11,484 bases of DNA from Acidimicrobiia bacterium (GTDB lineage Bacteria; Actinomycetota; Acidimicrobiia; Spongiisociales; SHLN01): contig SHLN01000062.1 of assembly GCA_004283105.1 (NCBI GenBank), positions 1-11,484 of the forward strand, read 5' to 3'. Positions 5,015-11,484 of this stretch are shown here, in pieces. The translations under genes were made by a program, and so were the position numbers. The first letter of the stretch is position 1. Each line of letters opens with the position of its first letter. The notes under the pieces are model-generated. The model did not search any database and had not been told where the DNA came from. It saw only the letters and a list, made by a program, of their open reading frames with translations.

Positions 5015-5776
5015 GTGCTCGATTCAGCCCTGTGGGGCCTCGTTCAGGGCCTCACGGAGTTCCTCCCGATCTCCTCGAGTGGCCACCTCGTCCTCATTCC
5101 CGCCTTCCTCGACAAGGAGGCGCCCGACCTGGCGACGACCGCCGTACTCCACCTCGGGACACTCGCCGCCGTCATCTGGTACTTCCGACGCGACGTTGCC
5201 TGGTTGCTCCGTCCCGACCGCGATCCCCGGGCCTGGCACATCGTCAAACTCCTCGTGATCGGCACGATTCCGGCGGTGGTAGCCGGGCTCTTGCTCGAAT
5301 CGACCCTCGATGAGCTGTTCGACAGCCCAACCCGGGTCGGCCTGGCGCTCATCTTCACCGGCATCGTCCTGCTGGCCAGCGGACTCTTCCACCGCCTGAC
5401 GAAGAAGCTGGAGGACGCCGGTGTACCGGACGCCCTCGTAGTCGGGACCGCCCAGGCGATGGCTCTCGTGCCCGGCGTATCTCGCTCCGGTATGACCATC
5501 ACCGCCTCCCTCGGGCGGAGCTTCACGAAGGAAGAGTCGGCCCGTTTCTCGTTCCTGCTCGCCATACCGGTCATTCTCGGTGGCGGCGCCAAGCAGATGC
5601 TCGATCTGGCCGGCGAAGGCGGCCTCGAGTGGGACCTCCTCGTCGGGGTCATCGTGGCGGCAGTCTCCGGCTACTTCGCCATCGCCATCCTCATCAAGGC
5701 CCTCACGAGATTCGGCCTACAGCCGTTCGCCCTCTACTGCTTCGTGGTCGGGCTCATCGCGGTGATCTGGTACTAA
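5015..5776 (+). CDS. uppP: Undecaprenyl-diphosphatase UppP (BacA)
   Basis: A 253-residue polytopic membrane enzyme that dephosphorylates undecaprenyl pyrophosphate, recycling the lipid carrier for peptidoglycan and other surface polymers; overexpression gives bacitracin resistance. Both signature regions are present: GLVQGLTEFLPISSSGHL (8-25) with E15, S21/S22 and H24, and LVPGVSRSGMTI (151-162) with the catalytic arginine R157. The first glutamate of the E-x3-E motif is Q11, as in many Gram-positive members. About seven or eight hydrophobic helices can be traced, and the end LYCFVVGLIAVIWY is typical. The GTG at 5015 matches the family start exactly. It diverges from the SAF-domain gene and converges on the eis-like gene; no other cell-wall gene is adjacent. 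Confidence 0.96.
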   Translation: MLDSALWGLVQGLTEFLPISSSGHLVLIPAFLDKEAPDLATTAVLHLGTLAAVIWYFRRDVAWLLRPDRDPRAWHIVKLLVIGTIPAVVAGLLLESTLDELFDSPTRVGLALIFTGIVLLASGLFHRLTKKLEDAGVPDALVVGTAQAMALVPGVSRSGMTITASLGRSFTKEESARFSFLLAIPVILGGGAKQMLDLAGEGGLEWDLLVGVIVAAVSGYFAIAILIKALTRFGLQPFALYCFVVGLIAVIWY

Positions 5777-5900
5777 TCGGTGACCGGTCACCGGTCACCA
5801 GTCACCAGCACTCAGACCCAAAACCCAAGGACGGTCGGCGGTGGACGGTTCGCGGTCGGCTCGGTGTTCTGGCTCACAGCTCTCAGCGCACCGCACTCCT
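5777..5900. repeat. Heptamer mosaic between uppP and the eis-like gene
   Basis: The whole gap keeps a 7-bp register while the unit changes in blocks. It opens with GGTGACC, then two copies of GGTCACC, then AGTCACC. Next come AGACCCA and AAACCCA, then AGGACGG, TCGGCGG, TGGACGG and TTCGCGG (shared ending CGG). The end reads GCTCACA, GCTCTCA, GCGCACC, GCACTCC. The register is clear in blocks at 5779-5806, 5814-5855 and 5872-5899 and weaker between them. It reaches the stop codon of the minus-strand gene. Confidence 0.75.
5778..5793. terminator. 16-bp perfect palindrome just after the uppP stop
   Basis: CGGTGACCGGTCACCG equals its own reverse complement and starts two bases after the uppP TAA. 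As RNA it gives a GC-rich stem, so it may end transcription of uppP and of the convergent eis-like gene. It lacks a T-run and is built from the first heptamers of the array, so the palindrome may be incidental. Confidence 0.4.
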
Positions 5901-7113
5901 AAAAGACTTCCGGACACCAGGGGGCAAGAGGCCAGCCGAACATGAGGTCGGCGGTGCGCAGCGACTCGGTCGTCCCCTCGACCAACCCCGCCCGGGAGAG
6001 CTCGGAGAAGGAGAACCCGCCGAGATAGGTCGATCCGAGCTCACGCACGTCGAGGCGAATATCAGGTTCTGAAGTCACCGGCTCGCACGTCGCACCGTCC
6101 GGGCCGCCTTCCAGGGCAAAGGTCCCGGCAGCACTCCCCCGAAACGGATCGAACACCTCGAACACCAACCGGCCGTCTATCTGATACCGGCGGGCGGAGA
6201 GTGCGGCCGGAACGTCGAGAATCCGCACCCAGATCCCATCGGAGATGGTCCGCTCTACCCGCCGGGAGTCGGCAACCGCTCCGGGCAGCACCGAGTTCGG
6301 GTCCGTGTTCCACGATTCCACCTTGGCGACGAGGTCCAGGCTCAGCAGGTATCGCCAGAGCCCTTCCTCAGCCGCCGGCGTAAGTGCGTGCATCGGGCCT
6401 GTGTCGACCCGATTCGCCGGCAGCCCTCCCTCCCATTTCTCGTGCTGGCGGTACATCACCCAGCCGAGCGCCTCGCCCTCCTCTTCGTAGACGGCGAACC
6501 GCTTCGGGGTGCCGCCGTCTCGCCACTCAGGCGGGTCATGGAAGTGCACGCCTTCCCAGCGACGTTCAGGACGGGTCAGAAACCCCGGCCGTTCTGGCCG
6601 GATCTTCTCGTAGAGGTCGGGCAGGACCTCACGGGCTCCCTCTACGTCGAGGATGCGGATGACGCCGGAGCCAAGCGGGGGCCGGGGAAACGAGATCCGG
6701 TTCTTGTCCAGCTTCGTGCGGAGGAATTGGCTGGCCACCCCGTAACCGAACCGGCCGTAGATCGGTGTCTCCGACGCCCACAACGCCGCCACCGGCTCGC
6801 CCCGGCCGGCGACCTCGTCGAGGTGAAACCGCATCATGTCGGTCAGAACGCCGCGACGTCGATGGGTCGGGAGAACGGCTATCACCGTTGTCCCGCCACA
6901 ACCGACCGTTCCACCGGGGACCGTGAGGTCAAATGTGAACGCGCCACCGGTCCCCACCACGTCGTCGCCGTCAAAGGCTGCGATGAGACGTTCGAGCTCG
7001 AACTCTTTGATGAAATGGTCCCGACTCTCGGGTTTGAGCTCGAAGCCGAACGCGTGCTCCATGACGGCGATGAAGCCGTCCATCTCCGACTCTTCGATGA
7101 TTCGCACGTGCAT
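5899..7113 (-). CDS. Eis-family GNAT N-acetyltransferase
   Basis: A 404-residue protein of Eis size. The N-terminal GNAT domain carries GGTTVIAVLPTHRRRGVLTDM (about 73-93), whose RRRGVL is the acetyl-CoA pyrophosphate loop. After it comes ETPIYGRFGYGVA (about 115-127) with the conserved tyrosines. The second GNAT-like domain lacks a loop motif, and a sterol-carrier-like C-terminal domain covers roughly residues 300-404. It ends in APWCPEVF; in Eis enzymes the terminal carboxylate takes part in catalysis. Mycobacterial Eis acetylates aminoglycosides and protein lysines, but substrates of this homologue are unknown. I chose the ATG at 7113 because MHVRIIEESEMDGF begins the fold; 16 further codons upstream are unlikely. 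There is no Shine-Dalgarno; TAGGCT lies 7 nt upstream. It converges on uppP and diverges from the HExxH gene, only 35 bp away. Confidence 0.88.
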   Translation of the reverse strand: MHVRIIEESEMDGFIAVMEHAFGFELKPESRDHFIKEFELERLIAAFDGDDVVGTGGAFTFDLTVPGGTVGCGGTTVIAVLPTHRRRGVLTDMMRFHLDEVAGRGEPVAALWASETPIYGRFGYGVASQFLRTKLDKNRISFPRPPLGSGVIRILDVEGAREVLPDLYEKIRPERPGFLTRPERRWEGVHFHDPPEWRDGGTPKRFAVYEEEGEALGWVMYRQHEKWEGGLPANRVDTGPMHALTPAAEEGLWRYLLSLDLVAKVESWNTDPNSVLPGAVADSRRVERTISDGIWVRILDVPAALSARRYQIDGRLVFEVFDPFRGSAAGTFALEGGPDGATCEPVTSEPDIRLDVRELGSTYLGGFSFSELSRAGLVEGTTESLRTADLMFGWPLAPWCPEVF

Positions 7114-7120
7114 GGCGGCC

Positions 7121-7126
7121 AGCCTA
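7121..7126 (-). promoter_or_regulatory. Candidate -10 element of a leaderless eis-like transcript
   Basis: On the minus strand the sequence is TAGGCTGGCCGCCATG, with the TANNNT hexamer 7 nt before the ATG and no ribosome binding site. It lies 8 bp from the opposing -10 candidate at 7135-7140, so the two promoters would overlap. Confidence 0.4.
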
Positions 7127-7134
7127 ACTACCGC

Positions 7135-7140
7135 TACATT
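7135..7140 (+). promoter_or_regulatory. Candidate -10 element for the HExxH gene
   Basis: TACATT lies 8 nt before the ATG at 7149 with no Shine-Dalgarno between them. Spacing is slightly long for a leaderless start, so transcription would begin at or a base or two before the ATG. Confidence 0.35.
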
Positions 7141-7148
7141 TGCTCTGC

Positions 7149-7577
7149 ATGAGCCGACCACTCCATATGCGGCACAATTTCCCGGCCATCGAGGCGCTCG
7201 AGGCGGGTGGACTCGACCTCGACGCGTTCGCCCGGATAGCTCCCGGGGTCGATCCGGAGCGACTCCTCATCCGGGAGGCTCGCCCGTGGTTCGAGCGGCT
7301 CGTCCTCCGCCGGGTTGCCGCGATCGCTCTCCCCTACGTGGTCTACGTCCACTCCCATACCTATCTGCGGCCGCGGGAAGATCTCACCAAGCTCGTCGTT
7401 CATGAGCTCGTCCACGTCAGCCAGTGGAGGGAGGACGGCTACCTCCGCTTCGCCGCCCGCTACGTCGGGGACTACCTCCGGGAACGCATGCGCGGCCGCT
7501 CGCACGACGAGGCGTATCGCTCCATCCGGTACGAAGTCGACGCCCGGGCCTGCGCCGACGAGTTGCTTGCCCGGTAG
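7149..7577 (+). CDS. Small HExxH zinc-metallopeptidase-like protein
   Basis: A 142-residue protein with no signal peptide. The motif VVHELVHVSQW (83-93) gives the zinc ligands H85 and H89 and the catalytic E86. The best candidate for a third ligand is E129 in RYEVDARACADEL. A short arginine-rich N-terminal half contains PYVVYVHSHTYLRP before the motif. The HELVHVSQW form resembles the DUF4157-type domain of small predicted metallopeptidases, but here it is nearly the whole protein. The substrate is unknown and activity is unproven. The ATG at 7149 was chosen; TTG 7140 and ATG 7167 are possible alternatives. The lipoprotein gene starts 26 bp downstream, so the two are probably co-transcribed, but an intracellular protein and an exported propeller need not work together. 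Confidence 0.75.
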   Translation: MSRPLHMRHNFPAIEALEAGGLDLDAFARIAPGVDPERLLIREARPWFERLVLRRVAAIALPYVVYVHSHTYLRPREDLTKLVVHELVHVSQWREDGYLRFAARYVGDYLRERMRGRSHDEAYRSIRYEVDARACADELLAR

Positions 7578-7603
7578 GAACCACCGCGTGCCAGGCTGAT
7601 CCG

Positions 7604-8836
7604 GTGAAAACCCTCATCGTCATCGGCGCCCTCGCCCTGGCCGCGTGTTCAGGAGGATCCGGCGATGCCGTGCCGGAGCTGTCGGATCCGCCTGCGACCT
7701 CACTGATCGCCATCGTGGGAGAAGACGGCAACATCATGACCTACGACCCGGTGACCGCCGTCGTTGCCCCGGTCACCGCCAACGCCGGACCGCAACGGTT
7801 GTACTCGCAGCCCACCTGGTCACCCGATGGGACCCGCCTCGCCTACGTCGAAAACAGTGCTCCCGTCACCGGGATTCAGGCGTCGGGTGGATTCGCGAGG
7901 GTCGGCCTCTCGGCCCAGCAGGCCTCGCCGGGCTCGGTCCACATCGCCACCGTCGCCGGCGGGGACGCTGTGGTCGTCACGACCCCGTTCTCCCCTTTCT
8001 ATCTGTACTGGTCACCCGACGGCAGCCAACTGGCCTTCCTCGGAAATGACCTCGTCAATGGTCGCCAGGGATTCGGCCTCATCGACACCACGACGAATGT
8101 GGCCGAGCGAGCCGACAGCGGACAGCCCTACTACTTCGCCTGGGCCCCCCAATCCGACCGGCTGCTCGTTCACGCCGCCAATAGCGAGCTGTACTACCTA
8201 GCTCTCGATGGATCCAAGCAGCCGCTCTCCCAGATACCGGGAAGCTTCTCGGCCCCGAGCTGGGTGGGGAGCACTCAGCTGTTCCCGGTTCGCGAGGGAC
8301 GGCGACAGATCTTGCGGCTCTTCGACGAGGACGAACGGGCACGCCGCGACGCCACCGACTTCGGCGACGGAGTCGCGCTCGGTCTCAGCCCGGACGAAGA
8401 CCGGGTGGCCCATATCACCATCGATCCGGGTGCTAATCCGTTCGCCCTCGGACCGCTCATCGTCGACACGCCGACCGGCGCAATCGAAATCGCCGAACTG
8501 GCCGCTGCCTTCTTCTGGAGCTCGGACGGTTCGCAGCTTCTCTACCTCACACCGGATGCGGCTGCCGACGAGTTCGGACTGCGGTGGAACACCTGGGACG
8601 GCGCTACCTCAATTGCCTTCGAACGATTCACTCCCTCCCGGACCTTCGTGCAGCAATATCTTCCGTTCTTTGGCCAATATGCGAACAGCCTCACGTTCCT
8701 GTCGCCGGATGCGGGCTCCTTCACGTTCGCCGGAACGATCGAGGGACGGGGCGAGGGCATCTGGGTTCAGACAATTGCTGCAGATACTCCGGCCGAGCTC
8801 ATCGGACCGGGCCGGTTCTCCACCTGGTCGCCGTAG
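7604..8836 (+). CDS. Secreted lipoprotein with TolB/WD40-like beta-propeller
   Basis: A 410-residue protein starting with a short lipoprotein signal, MKTLIVIGALALAAC, with a lipobox LAAC (C15). A serine/glycine-rich linker follows, then a propeller. PD40-type repeats appear as QPTWSPDGTRLAYV (69-82), YLYWSPDGSQLAFL (133-146) and FAWAPQSDRLLVHA, then LGLSPDEDRVAHI, FFWSSDGSQLLYL and a last STWSP. These make about six blades, the last W-S-P perhaps closing the ring. Such propellers usually bind ligands or proteins; none of the TolB system is present and this is not LpqB, which has other domains. The GTG at 7604 was chosen because it opens the signal peptide directly; the upstream ORF from 7424 is a shadow of the previous gene. 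AGG lies about 8 nt upstream. It follows the HExxH gene by 26 bp. Function unknown. Confidence 0.83.
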   Translation: MKTLIVIGALALAACSGGSGDAVPELSDPPATSLIAIVGEDGNIMTYDPVTAVVAPVTANAGPQRLYSQPTWSPDGTRLAYVENSAPVTGIQASGGFARVGLSAQQASPGSVHIATVAGGDAVVVTTPFSPFYLYWSPDGSQLAFLGNDLVNGRQGFGLIDTTTNVAERADSGQPYYFAWAPQSDRLLVHAANSELYYLALDGSKQPLSQIPGSFSAPSWVGSTQLFPVREGRRQILRLFDEDERARRDATDFGDGVALGLSPDEDRVAHITIDPGANPFALGPLIVDTPTGAIEIAELAAAFFWSSDGSQLLYLTPDAAADEFGLRWNTWDGATSIAFERFTPSRTFVQQYLPFFGQYANSLTFLSPDAGSFTFAGTIEGRGEGIWVQTIAADTPAELIGPGRFSTWSP

Positions 8837-8854
8837 CCTCGGTCACATGGCGCC

Positions 8855-8866
8855 GCATTTAAATGC
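8855..8866. promoter_or_regulatory. AT-rich palindrome upstream of the P-type ATPase
   Basis: GCATTTAAATGC is a perfect 12-bp palindrome with an AT-only core of eight bases, unusual in this GC-rich DNA. Its right edge is 21 bp before the -10 candidate TAATTT, so it abuts or overlaps the -35 region, the position of a repressor or activator site. It also lies 18 bp after the stop of the lipoprotein gene and could be a weak terminator. Confidence 0.4.
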
Positions 8867-8887
8867 CCGCCTATCCATTCGGACGGG

Positions 8888-8893
8888 TAATTT
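8888..8893 (+). promoter_or_regulatory. Candidate -10 element of a leaderless ATPase transcript
   Basis: TAATTT lies 6 nt before the GTG at 8900. GAGG (8894-8897) is only 2 nt from the start codon, too close for a normal ribosome binding site. The TANNNT match and spacing fit a leaderless message. Confidence 0.45.
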
Positions 8894-8899
8894 GAGGCC

Positions 8900-11395
8900 G
8901 TGACGACCACCAAACCGGACGCGGCCCACTACGCCCAAACCGGCCTGTCCAAGCGACAGGTGAGGGACCGGGTAGCGCAGGGTCAGACCAACGATGTCCC
9001 GGAGGGGCCGAGCCGAACCGTCCGGGAGATCGTGCTCTCGAATGTCGTCACCCGGTTCAACCTGCTGATCGCTGCCCTGCTCGTCGTCATCCTGTTGGTA
9101 GCGCCGATCCAGGACGCGTTGTTCGCAGGGGTAATGATCATCAACACGATCATCGGGATCTACCAGGAGCTCAAGGCCAAGCGCACCCTCGACCGCCTCG
9201 CCCTCCTGGCGGCTCCGAAAGCTCGCGTCGTCAGAGGTGGGAAGAGCCGGGAGATCGCCGTCAAGTCGGTGGTGCTGCAGGATGTGATGGAGATCGGCCC
9301 CGGTGACCAGATCGTCGTCGATGGTCAGATCCTCACCGCCTCCAACCTCGAAGTCGACGAATCCTTGCTCACCGGCGAGTCCGACGCGATCGAAAAACTC
9401 CCCGGCGACCAGGTGCTGTCCGGGTCCTTCGTGAGCGCGGGCGGGGGACGATTCATGGCCACCAAGGTGGGCAAGGATGCCTACGCCGTCCAGCTGGCCT
9501 CCCAGGCGAAGCAGTTCACCCTCGTCCGGTCCGAGCTCCGCTCGGGCATCGACTTGATGCTCAAGCTCGTGTCCTGGCTCGTGATCCCCACCGCCGGCCT
9601 GCTCGTGTGGAGCCAGCTCAATGCCAACGACTCATTCAAGGAAGCGCTGCGGGGGGCGGTGGCGGGCACGGTGGCGATGGTGCCGCAAGGACTCGTGCTG
9701 GTGACAAGTGTTGCGTTCGCGGTCGGAGTGGTTCGACTCGGACGCCGCCAGGTACTGGTCCAGGAGCTCCCCGCTATTGAGGGCCTCGCCCGGGTCGACG
9801 TGGTGTGCCTGGACAAGACCGGGACGCTCACGCAGGGAAAACTGGCCGTGGACAGCGTCCAGCCCATTACCGGTGAGGACTACGGAGCCCCGCTCGGAGC
9901 GCTGGCGCTGGCCGACCCGAACCCGAACGCCACGCTGGCGGCCGTCGGAGCCGCCTTCGCTCCGCCGGACGGCTGGACGGCCACGGCCTCGGTGCCCTTC
10001 TCATCTGCCCGCAAGTGGAGCGGCGCCACATTCGCCGGGCACGGATCCTTCATTCTGGGAGCGCCCGAGGTTGTGTTGGCCGGTGGCGACTCCGAGGTGA
10101 CGCGACGGGCTGAGCTGCTGGCATTGGAAGGGAGCCGGGTGGTACTGCTGGCCCGGAGCCCACACGCCCTGGCGGGTGACACGCTGCCGGCCAGCCTGGA
10201 GCCGGTTGCCTTCGTCCTGCTCGCCGATCAGATCAAGCCGGAGGCCCCTGAGATCCTCGCCTTCTTCGCCGCCCAGGACGTGGCCGTCAAAGTCATCAGC
10301 GGAGACCACCCGCAAACCGTCGGCCGCATCGCCGAGCAAGTAGGGGTGCCTCCCCAGGGCGACCCTGTCGACGCTCGTTCCCTCCCCGCCGATGCCGGCT
10401 CGCTGGCCGACATCATGGAGTCCCGCAACGTGTTCGGCCGGGTCACACCCCAGCAGAAGCAGGCAATGGTCGAAGCACTCAAATCACGCGGCCACGTGGT
10501 TGCAATGACCGGCGACGGTGTGAACGACGTGCTGGCGCTCAAGAGTGCAGACATCGGCATCGCAATGGGATCTGGCAGCGGGGCCTCTCGCTCGGTCGCC
10601 CAGCTCGTCCTGCTGGATTCTTCGTTCGGCACGGTGCCACAGGTCGTGGCGGAAGGCCGCCGGGTCATCGCCAACATCGAACGGGTCGCCAACCTCTACC
10701 TGACAAAGACCGTCTACGCCTTCTTGCTCGCACTGGTCATCGGGGTAGTGGGCTGGCAGTTCCCGTTCTTGCCTCGCCACCTCACCTTGATCGGGACTCT
10801 GACGATCGGCGCCCCCTCGTTCTTCCTGGCACTCGCTCCTTCGGCGCGGCGGGCCGTGCCGGGATTCGTACGGCGGGTAGTGCGCTTCTCCTTCCCGGCC
10901 GGTCTGCTGGCGGCAGCGGCCACGTTCGGTGCCTACTGGCTGGCCCGCGATCAGATCGACGTCGACCTCGATGAGGCACGCACCACCGCCACCCTCGTCC
11001 TCGTTCTCGTCGGCCTGTTCATCCTCGCCATCATTTCGCGGCCCTTCAACCCGGCCCGGCGGACGCTCATCCTGTCGATGGGAGGGGTGCTCGCGCTCGT
11101 GTTCCTTCTCCCGGCCAGCCGGGAATTCTTCGCCCTCGACTTCCCACCCATGATCGTTCTCACCTCTGCGGTGGGCGTGGCGTCCATCACCGGCGCGCTC
11201 ATGTTTGCGTCCCTCCGGGCTGTCGAATGGTCGCTGCTCGCTCCCGAGGTCCTGCGATCGCGCAAGGTGCAACGAATGGAGCGCCAGGTAGAGGTGAAGC
11301 TCCAGGAGGTCGAGCTCGGCATCGAAGGCTGGGTGCAACGCACCTGGCGCAGCATCAGATCGATCTTCAGCGGCAAGGACGATCTGGAGGAATAG
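8900..11395 (+). CDS. CtpE-like cation-transporting P-type ATPase
   Basis: An 831-residue P-type ATPase with every catalytic landmark. TGES of the actuator domain is at 158-161. M4 carries VPQGLVLVTSVAF with the bend proline P262, and the phosphorylation motif DKTGTLT starts at D305. The nucleotide domain has RKWSGATF (K372), the phosphorylation domain VISGDHP (S467), and the hinge is TGDGVND (D539, D543). Helix pairs lie near 50-90 and 225-275, with about six more helices from 600 to 775. There is no N-terminal heavy-metal domain and no CPC motif, so it is not a copper/zinc pump. The VPQGL form and LGRRQVLVQELPAIEGLARVDVVCL are characteristic of mycobacterial CtpE, described as a calcium importer or transporter; calcium is the best guess here, not shown by sequence. 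The charged 45-residue tail is likely cytoplasmic. The GTG at 8900 gives MTTTKPD and a normal N-terminus. Confidence 0.93.
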   Translation: MTTTKPDAAHYAQTGLSKRQVRDRVAQGQTNDVPEGPSRTVREIVLSNVVTRFNLLIAALLVVILLVAPIQDALFAGVMIINTIIGIYQELKAKRTLDRLALLAAPKARVVRGGKSREIAVKSVVLQDVMEIGPGDQIVVDGQILTASNLEVDESLLTGESDAIEKLPGDQVLSGSFVSAGGGRFMATKVGKDAYAVQLASQAKQFTLVRSELRSGIDLMLKLVSWLVIPTAGLLVWSQLNANDSFKEALRGAVAGTVAMVPQGLVLVTSVAFAVGVVRLGRRQVLVQELPAIEGLARVDVVCLDKTGTLTQGKLAVDSVQPITGEDYGAPLGALALADPNPNATLAAVGAAFAPPDGWTATASVPFSSARKWSGATFAGHGSFILGAPEVVLAGGDSEVTRRAELLALEGSRVVLLARSPHALAGDTLPASLEPVAFVLLADQIKPEAPEILAFFAAQDVAVKVISGDHPQTVGRIAEQVGVPPQGDPVDARSLPADAGSLADIMESRNVFGRVTPQQKQAMVEALKSRGHVVAMTGDGVNDVLALKSADIGIAMGSGSGASRSVAQLVLLDSSFGTVPQVVAEGRRVIANIERVANLYLTKTVYAFLLALVIGVVGWQFPFLPRHLTLIGTLTIGAPSFFLALAPSARRAVPGFVRRVVRFSFPAGLLAAAATFGAYWLARDQIDVDLDEARTTATLVLVLVGLFILAIISRPFNPARRTLILSMGGVLALVFLLPASREFFALDFPPMIVLTSAVGVASITGALMFASLRAVEWSLLAPEVLRSRKVQRMERQVEVKLQEVELGIEGWVQRTWRSIRSIFSGKDDLEE

Positions 11396-11397
11396 GA

Positions 11398-11436
11398 AGT
11401 TCCTAGTTCCTCGTTCCTAGTTCCTCGTTCCTAGTT
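11398..11436. repeat. 7-bp tandem repeat, unit (A/C)GTTCCT
   Basis: 5.6 contiguous copies begin two bases after the ATPase stop. AGTTCCT and CGTTCCT alternate after the first unit, so a 14-bp super-period is also visible. Its sequence is unrelated to the other three arrays, yet the period is the same. Confidence 0.9.
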
Positions 11437-11468
11437 GACAGTCGGCAGTTCTCCTCAGAGGAACGCCG

Positions 11469-11484
11469 ATGGACACCGTCGCGC
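11469..11484 (+). CDS. Possible start of a further gene, cut by window edge
   Basis: An ATG at 11469 follows AGAGGA with 6 nt spacing, a good ribosome binding site. Only five codons (MDTVA) are visible, so no product can be named. It could be a chance match. Confidence 0.3.

Noticed and set aside
7604..8836. LpqB or TolB identity for the lipoprotein
   Set aside because: LpqB carries a GerMN domain and sits by mtrAB; TolB sits by tolQRA and pal. Neither domain nor context is present, so only the propeller type is claimed.
10484..11338. 284-residue minus-strand ORF
   Set aside because: Antisense to the 3' third of the P-type ATPase, with a composition dominated by E, R, G and H typical of a reverse-strand shadow.

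Overview
The window is high-GC DNA with actinobacterial gene content. It has a SepX/GlpR-type divisome membrane protein beside galU and molybdenum cofactor genes, an Eis-family acetyltransferase, a CtpE-like P-type ATPase, GTG and TTG starts, and several genes whose only plausible start signal is a -10 hexamer 6-8 nt upstream (leaderless style). I read it as Actinomycetota, possibly an uncultured acidimicrobial lineage. The phylum is fairly secure; the class is a guess. No rRNA, tRNA, CRISPR, transposase, integrase or phage gene is visible.

Left third (1-3049), all on the minus strand. Reading in the transcribed direction: galU (UDP-glucose pyrophosphorylase), moaC, mog/moaB (overlapping moaC), a SepX/GlpR-like three-helix membrane protein with a TTG start, an ArsR-family regulator, and the first 31 codons of a small membrane protein cut by the window edge. 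The galU-moaC-mog-sepX order is a shortened form of the cluster that in other actinobacteria also carries moeA/glp and rimJ. Here glp, the cytoplasmic partner of GlpR, is absent. The gap before the last gene holds a near-perfect Rex/CRP-type operator and three other inverted repeats.

Middle (3050-5776). Diverging from galU is mtnP (methylthioadenosine phosphorylase). A structured 410-bp convergent spacer without a gene follows, then a membrane-anchored SAF-domain protein on the minus strand. Diverging from that is uppP (undecaprenyl-diphosphatase), which recycles the lipid carrier for peptidoglycan synthesis.

Right half (5777-11484). This part holds an Eis-like GNAT acetyltransferase (minus), a very tightly divergent small HExxH protein followed by a TolB/WD40-like beta-propeller lipoprotein (plus), and an 831-residue CtpE-like P-type ATPase (plus). 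A possible next gene begins in the last 16 bases.

The least ordinary signal is a set of intergenic arrays with a strict 7-bp period, at 4301-4338, 4898-4981, 5777-5900 and 11398-11436. The unit sequence differs between sites and drifts within a site, yet the 7-bp register holds. They lie only outside genes and resemble in style the heptanucleotide STRR repeats known from cyanobacteria. I see no complete new defence or metabolic system in the window.
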